Below, piece by piece: positions 59,390 through 64,000 of a stretch of DNA of 64,000 bases. The stretch lies in the NCBI GenBank assembly GCA_963556195.1, contig OY744528.1:54649060-54713059 (forward strand), given 5' to 3'. Source of the stretch: Sepiola atlantica (Eukaryota; Mollusca; Cephalopoda; Sepiida; Sepiolidae). The position numbers and the translations under genes were made by a program. How positions within the stretch are numbered: position 1 is the first letter of the stretch; each line of letters opens with the position of its first letter. The notes below the pieces were generated by a model. The model had not been told where the DNA came from. It saw only the letters and a list, made by a program, of their open reading frames with translations, and ran no database searches.

Positions 59390-59668
59390 AAAGTTTTGGC
59401 GGGAATTATGTAATAAGTATGAAACTATAGTTAGAACTATAGACATTTTAGTATATTATTACTGATATTAAAGTTAATTCTATAAATAGAGTTTTTTTGG
59501 TTTTTATATATAGGGCTTCTAATATATGGCGTTTTTGTTTGTTGTTTCTAAAATACCAAAATCTTAGAGTATAGTATAGAGGAATTTGGATATATATATA
59601 TATTTTTATTGCCACTACGACGATCGGCACGAGTGGAGTTTACAATCTGGCACCGCAACCATGTGCAG

Positions 59669-59833
59669 TGTTACATTATGATGTATTTAATAAGTAAAGA
59701 GAACACAAGTGTAAGAGAGAGGTTTTATTCCGAGAGAGGCCGGAAACTGATGCAGATACATGCCGGGAGTAACAGGGAAAAGGAGGGGGAGGGGTATAGT
59801 CCAACGTACATGGGTGGGGAGCATAATGTAACA
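59669..59833 (-). repeat. 3' LTR of the gypsy element
   Basis: Ends TGTTACATTA / TAATGTAACA, a 10-bp terminal inverted repeat with TG...CA. The interior GCTTTATTCCGAGAGAGGCC-type block is shared with the other LTR. It carries a GGAAAAGGAGGGGGAGG insertion not present in the 5' LTR. Confidence 0.93.
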
Positions 59834-59858
59834 TCCTCCCTTTTATGGAAAAGGAGTA
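59834..59858 (-). other. Polypurine tract
   Basis: On the minus strand AAAAGGGAGGA lies directly before the 3' LTR, the standard plus-strand primer site. Confidence 0.8.
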
Positions 59859-59904
59859 TCCTTACTCTATGGAGTTACATTGTTTAGCCAGACTGCTATC
59901 AGTT

Positions 59905-60866
59905 TATGTAGTCTTTGAGGTATGCTAGCTTTCATATTCCTCTACCAGTGCATGCATAGGTCCTGACAGGGGATTCGCCTTGGAAAGACTCCTTAGCGTC
60001 AGTTAATTGGTGTGGTGAGCAAGTGTCTAGGGTCCTGTCGGTGGAGGTAGAGGGGGGATAAATATTTGGTGTGTACCCCATCGCTGTTTGTGGTTGTTCT
60101 AGCTGACGAGTGGGTGTGCGTCCTATCATTAGTGGTTGTTCCGGGGACTTTCGCAGGTGACGCCTGTTGCGTCAGTAGCTTCCGCTGGGTGTCTCGACCA
60201 TGTAGGAACGTTTATCTAGGCATTGGTTCACAACGCCCTTTTCCATACTCTGTCGCCTTTCTTGTATGGGCGCATCCTGACGACCTCGCCTTGGGTCAGT
60301 GCCGGTAGGTTGTGTGTACGACGATTGTAGTACTCTGCCTGAAAGCATTGCTTACACTCGAGGAGCATTTTATCCTTTTTCCCCTGTTTTGTGGACCTGG
60401 GTTTCAGTAGTGAGCATGTGCGGTGATTCAGCAGGCGCTGAGAGGGGCTGCTTCCCATATGTTGCGTAGGGGTATTCCTGAAGTCGAGTAGTGCCAGGAA
60501 CTGGTCGGTGCCAGTGTCTTTGTTCTTCTGCATGAGGCGTTTTGCACTTTTCACAGTGGATTCCGCCTTTTCATTAGCTTGCTGGTTTTCGGGGCTTGCC
60601 ATGAGATGTTCGAAGTCCCATTTCTCCAATAAGTGTTTAAAAGCTGATGAGGTGAACTGGGGTCTAGTGTCGAAGATCACCTGGCAGGGGATGCCATATC
60701 TTGCAAAGTGTGCCTTCAACTTGCAGATGATGTGGAGGTTGTTGTGTCTTCTAATCGATCCATCTCCCAGAAGTTTGAGAAATAATCGACAGTTATGAGG
60801 TACTCCATGCCTCACTTTCAAACAAATCAATGCCAACTTTCTGCCATGGCCGATCAGGTATATCAT
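59905..60866 (-). pseudogene. Integrase core and C-terminus of the gypsy element
   Basis: From 60866 the frame reads ...LKAHFARYGIPCQVIFDTRP then QFTSSAFKHLLEKWDFEHLM, ENQQANEKAESTVKSAKRLM and MRPYKKGDRVWKRAL. The second catalytic Asp is in IFDTRPQF (usually D-x-G-P-Q-F, so Gly has become Arg) and the Glu in the NEKAE block. The first part of the core (GIDLFE) is in a different frame just upstream. The tail continues through frameshifts to a YLKDYI-like end near 59910. Confidence 0.88.
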
Positions 60867-60889
60867 CTGACATCAAAGTTTCTTTCGGT

Positions 60890-61308
60890 TGCTCTGTGGC
60901 GAACTTGCAGCAGGTTTCGCAAGTGGAGATGTATTTCCATATCTCCAATGACATTCCCGGCCAGAAAACACATTATCTGGCACGGTGTAGGCATCCATCT
61001 ATGCCAATGTGTGAGGAGTGAATTGAGCGTTTGATAAGACTAAGTGGGATGAGTACTCGGTCGCCCTTGAAGATAAGTCCATCTTGAACTGACATCTCAT
61101 CACGGGTGTGAAAATATGGGTGCAGCACAGCAGGAAGGTCTATTTTCTCGGTTGGCCAACCCTGTACTATTGTCTTCCTGAGTTGGTCACATACCTCATC
61201 TTGATTCATTGCTTTCCGGGTCTGAGTCAGTCTTTCACCCCGGATGGGTAGAAAGCTAACCATGTTGACAAGTTCAAATTCGGCTTGATGATTCTTTTCG
61301 CTTGTCAT
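60890..61308 (-). pseudogene. Integrase zinc-binding domain of the gypsy element
   Basis: QDGLIFKGDRVLIPLSLIKR, then SIHSSHIGIDGCLHRAR gives the two His of the HHCC finger. CETC follows in the next frame at about 60905. Broken at about 60970. Confidence 0.82.
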
Positions 61309-61373
61309 GTATGACCGCGATATAGCATGTGTTTTCCTTTGAGGTACACGATGTCGATGTCATACTTCTGAGT

Positions 61374-62445
61374 TCACAATAACATTCCCTGTAATCGTTT
61401 AGGGGATTTTGCAAGGGTTTTTTTCTTTTTCACTATAGCTTCCAGTGGTTTATGATCTGTGTGTATCTCTGTTCGTCTGCCATAAGTGTATTGGTGGAAT
61501 TTCTCCAGTGAGAACACAATCGCCAACATTTCCTTTTTGATTTGGGCGTATCTCTGCTCGGTATCAGTCAGCGCTCTGCTTGCATATGCCTTGTTGTAGT
61601 AATACTGTGCCAAGTCCTTCTGAGCTGGCATCACACTGTATTGTGAGGGCCATTTTCGGATCATAGTAAGCGAGTACGGGTGTTTCAGTGACTGTTCGCT
61701 TCATTTCTGCGAATGCAGTATCTCGTGCTCGCGACCATATCCATGGGACATCCTTGCTGTATGGGATCCAATCTTGGTAGGACAATCTTGGTAGGAACCT
61801 TGCTAGGTAGTTGACCATCCCACAGAGTCTCTGTACCCCTTCGATCGATGTGGGCTGCTTTAGTTTGGTGATCGCGTCAATTTTAGAAGGGTCTGGGAGT
61901 AGCCCATCACTGGTAATGAGGTGACCCATGAAACTTATGGCAGTCTTTTTTACTTCTGCCTTTCCTCGGTTCAGCTTCATTCCTCTTTCTCGTAGGAGTG
62001 CCTTAAGGTTTTTATCATGGTTTACAGAGGCTTGTTGTAGGTCATCTCCTGAACCGAATGCAATTATATCGTCGGCGACGCATACGACTCCGTCTAGATT
62101 GTCTATGGCTTGATGAAGACGTTTTTGGAATATTTCAGAGCTCACACGTTTGGAAAGTTGTGAGGAGACTTGACTCATCGTCTAGCAGTATGCTGACGCA
62201 ACGTCTACCTTAGTGAAGTATTTTCCATTTGTTAACTTGGGTAGTACTTCCTCTATGGCAGGTAGTTGGTATCGCTCGCGCTTCAGCGCTTTGTTTAGCG
62301 GTCTTGGATCGATGCAGATTCGGATATCCCCTGACTTCATTGTGGCGATAATCATTCGACTATTCCAGTCGGTTGGTTCGTCGACAGGGGTGATAACTCC
62401 AAGATTTCCTAACCTTTTCAATTCGTCGTTGACTCGAGGAATCAT
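61374..62445 (-). pseudogene. Reverse transcriptase and RNase H of the gypsy element
   Basis: 62445-62182: IPRVNDELKRLGNLGVITPV, IRICIDPRPLNKALKRERYQ and TNGKYFTKVDVASAYC. Then 62178-61564: VSSEIFQKRLHQAIDNLDGV, CVADDII (YxDD box as VADD), GMKLNRGKAEVKKTAISFMG (thumb), then LTIQCDASSEGLGTVLLQQG (RNase H Asp). Next, in another frame, 61664-61374: SRALTDTEQRYAQIKKEMLA (Glu block) and IHTDHKPLEAI. About 30 residues between DVASAYC and SEIFQ, normally including the RYRWxRLPFG block, are missing. Confidence 0.92.
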
Positions 62446-62494
62446 AGATACTGGTATACGTCCAGCTGGGGCAGTATGGGGTGTTATGCTGTTA

Positions 62495-62890
62495 TTATGC
62501 CTGTAGGTGCACTTGACCGGGCAGTGACCCCAGTTCGCCGTTAAAAAAGTACTCTGTCATCAGTTGCTCACAGACTGGGTCTGAGTAAACATTAGCGATG
62601 TTGTCATAATGTACCGTTATTAAGTTCACCTGTTCACTCGCCCGTTTCCCCAGCAATGGGGTTAGGTTTTCTTTAACCACCGTTAACAGAGTACTTTTTC
62701 ATGTTCTTGGGGTTGCGCAAAGTAATCCTGCATCTGCCGAGCGGTACGAGTTCGGTCGTATTCCACATCTGTAACTTCTTGGACGCTGGTTGCAGATTAA
62801 CATTGCACACATATTTCAGTGGAATTAAACAGTAGCACCACAGTCGACTTGGAATTTTACCTGTTTATGGTCTAGTGTCATTCTAGCATA
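62495..62890 (-). pseudogene. Aspartic protease of the gypsy element
   Basis: The minus strand gives DHKQVKFQVDCGATV, a stop, then VNLQPASKKLQMWNTTELVP, a further break, and ENLTPLLGKRASEQVNLITV. The active-site triad is DCG instead of the usual DSG/DTG. Interrupted by at least two stops. Confidence 0.75.
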
Positions 62891-63036
62891 AATTGTCCTG
62901 TCGTTTTTTTCTCCTCTCTCGAAGTTGATGCTTAGTGCGTAGTCCGTATCGCTAGAAGAGTCAGAGTCGGACACTATTCGATTCACCTCGTGTCTTGGTT
63001 TAGACGGGCTTGGTCTCTCACCACCCCGCCTTTCCA

Positions 63037-63140
63037 GGCAATTCAGTGCAAAGTGGTTTTTGTGACTGCAAAAGTTGCACTTCTGTCCCCATGCAGGACA
63101 TGCTTTTTTTCTTTTGCCATGCCTTCTGCCACAGAAATGA
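63037..63140 (-). pseudogene. Gag zinc knuckles of the gypsy element
   Basis: FCGRRHGKRKKACPAWGQKC, then CNFCSHKNHFALNC, a perfect CX2CX4HX4C knuckle. Nucleic-acid-binding end of gag, in a frame broken on both sides. Confidence 0.85.
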
Positions 63141-63303
63141 CAGTCTATTTGCCCATACCTTTGTTAATCCGTTCTTGTTGGTCAGGATTAATTATGTTTA
63201 GCCGTGTCTCCGTTGCTTCACAGCTACGGCATGTCAACACTTTGTTGAAATATTAGTGCCGTATTTTGCAGCAGTCTTTTACGGGCATGGTTATCTCTTA
63301 CTT

Positions 63304-63787
63304 CTAGTACGATACGGTCACGCAGCAGAGAGTCATGTAAACATTCACAAAACTGACACGATTAGCTAGGTTGCGTAGTGCCGTAACATAGGAGTCGATA
63401 GTCTCACCTGGTTCTTGGTCTCTTTTGTTGAAGAGGTATCGCTCATAGGTCTCATTCGTCTGTCCTATGAAGTGTTGGTCGAATTTGTCTATCAACGTCA
63501 TCTTTGTCTTCGATGGGGGCAAATTGAAACCCGTTGTGGATAGTAAGGGCGTCTGTTTGGTACTGTTTATCCTGGTCCGCTAGTTTGGCGATAATACAGT
63601 AGTTCTTCCACATCTGTTTCCATAATTTCCACGCTTCCGCGGGGTTGGTTTTAGTATCCAAACTGCTTGGGGGCATTATGTTTGTTCGAAAACTTTCTGC
63701 CATCTTTTTCGCATGAGGGACGTTGTTGATAGTTTGTAGTAGTAGTTGTAGAACTGTCCGTCGCTTGGGAAGGAGATAAAGCTTCAC
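63304..63787 (-). pseudogene. Gag capsid region of the gypsy element
   Basis: Two overlapping frames: ...SSLDTKTNPAEAWKLWKQMW (63787-63452) and LIDKFDQHFIGQTNETYERY, LFNKRDQEPGETIDSYVTAL (63522-63304). The FxxRxQxxGExxxxY block is the usual gypsy gag signature. A frameshift near 63480 divides it. Confidence 0.88.
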
Positions 63788-63835
63788 CGGTTGCTCGTTC
63801 TGACGATGACTTTGTGTTTCGGGTTTTTAGATGTG

Positions 63836-63854
63836 TTTTACACCGCTGCCACCA
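63836..63854 (-). other. Primer-binding site of the gypsy element
   Basis: On the minus strand TGGTGGCAGCGGTGTAAAA follows the 5' LTR directly. It starts with TGG, the complement of a tRNA CCA end. The tRNA was not identified. Confidence 0.7.
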
Positions 63855-64000
63855 TGTTACATTACGTTGTAAAGAGAACACAAGTGTAGGAAAGAGATAA
63901 GACAGACAGGCTTTATTCCGAGAGAGGCCGGAAACGGATGCAGATGCATGCCGGGAGTAACAAGGAGATAGTCCAACGTACATGGGTGGGGAGCATAATG
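63855..64000 (-). repeat. 5' LTR of the gypsy element, cut by the window end
   Basis: Starts TGTTACATTACG and runs to GGGGAGCATAATG, so only about 5 bp of the expected end (TAACA) are outside the window. It matches 59669-59833 except for small indels. Confidence 0.92.

Larger units (their letters stand above)
46833..59668. other. AT-rich intergenic region
   Basis: No protein family could be recognised on either strand over 12.8 kb. Open frames are short and biased to Phe, Ile, Lys and Tyr. Listed separately are microsatellites, three inverted-repeat structures, a LINE 5' fragment and a tandem repeat. The segment 58240-58460 is C-rich and less AT-rich than its surroundings but has no identifiable content. 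Confidence 0.7.
59669..64000 (-). mobile_element. Ty3/gypsy LTR retrotransposon, nearly complete
   Basis: At least 4.33 kb on the minus strand: 5' LTR (63855 to window end), PBS, gag, protease, RT, RNase H, integrase, PPT, 3' LTR (59669-59833). The LTRs are short (about 150-165 bp) and highly similar, apart from small indels, so the insertion is fairly recent. The coding region nevertheless has several stops, frameshifts and an RT deletion, so it is not autonomous. Confidence 0.92.

Overview
The window is AT-rich metazoan nuclear DNA: GT-AG introns of 4-11 kb, many simple repeats and dense, mostly broken retroelements. The repeat make-up (long AT dinucleotide tracts, a tRNA-derived SINE head, LINEs with a YMDDLKLFA reverse transcriptase and a restriction-like endonuclease, short-LTR Ty3/gypsy elements) suggests a mollusc, perhaps a cephalopod. 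This is inference; nothing in the window fixes the species.

The one host gene I can support is the 3' half of an anosmin-1 (ANOS1/KAL1) homologue on the + strand. Seven exons (3190-3262, 14647-14760, 23117-23241, 27569-27740, 33805-34031, 39694-39826, 46434-46597) have consensus splice sites. Their phases chain without conflict and give one 335-codon open frame from the end of the second fibronectin-III (FN3) domain, through FN3-3 and FN3-4, to a stop. The last exon encodes a Ser/Thr-rich linker and a short hydrophobic C-terminus that looks like a GPI-attachment signal. The exons for the signal peptide, cysteine-rich and WAP domains and FN3-1 are not seen and must lie upstream.

The introns are filled with mobile DNA. 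Intron 1 (3263-14646) holds a decayed minus-strand LINE with a restriction-like endonuclease, two foldback elements, and an LTR retrotransposon split by a plus-strand CR1/Jockey-like LINE. Intron 2 (14761-23116) holds a SINE head and a chain of three same-strand LINE copies (16135-22483), each beginning in a (TAA)n tract, as expected of R4/Dong-like elements that insert into TAA repeats. Intron 3 (23242-27568) has microsatellites and a TIR element. Intron 4 (27741-33804) has a hairpin just after its donor, a tandem LTR-like duplication, a LINE 3' fragment and a Ty3/gypsy pol. Intron 5 (34032-39693) has a 78-bp mariner-like foldback and a 29-bp minisatellite. Intron 6 (39827-46433) has a second minus-strand LINE and a 25-bp satellite that contains a solo LTR and a LINE fragment.

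Downstream of the gene, 46.8-59.6 kb is AT-rich with no recognisable gene; it holds hairpins, an inverted repeat with about 95-bp arms, and a LINE 5' fragment. The right end (59669-64000) is a nearly complete minus-strand Ty3/gypsy element with LTRs of about 150-165 bp, PBS, gag, DCG-type protease, RT-RNase H, integrase and a polypurine tract. It carries stops, frameshifts and a small RT deletion.
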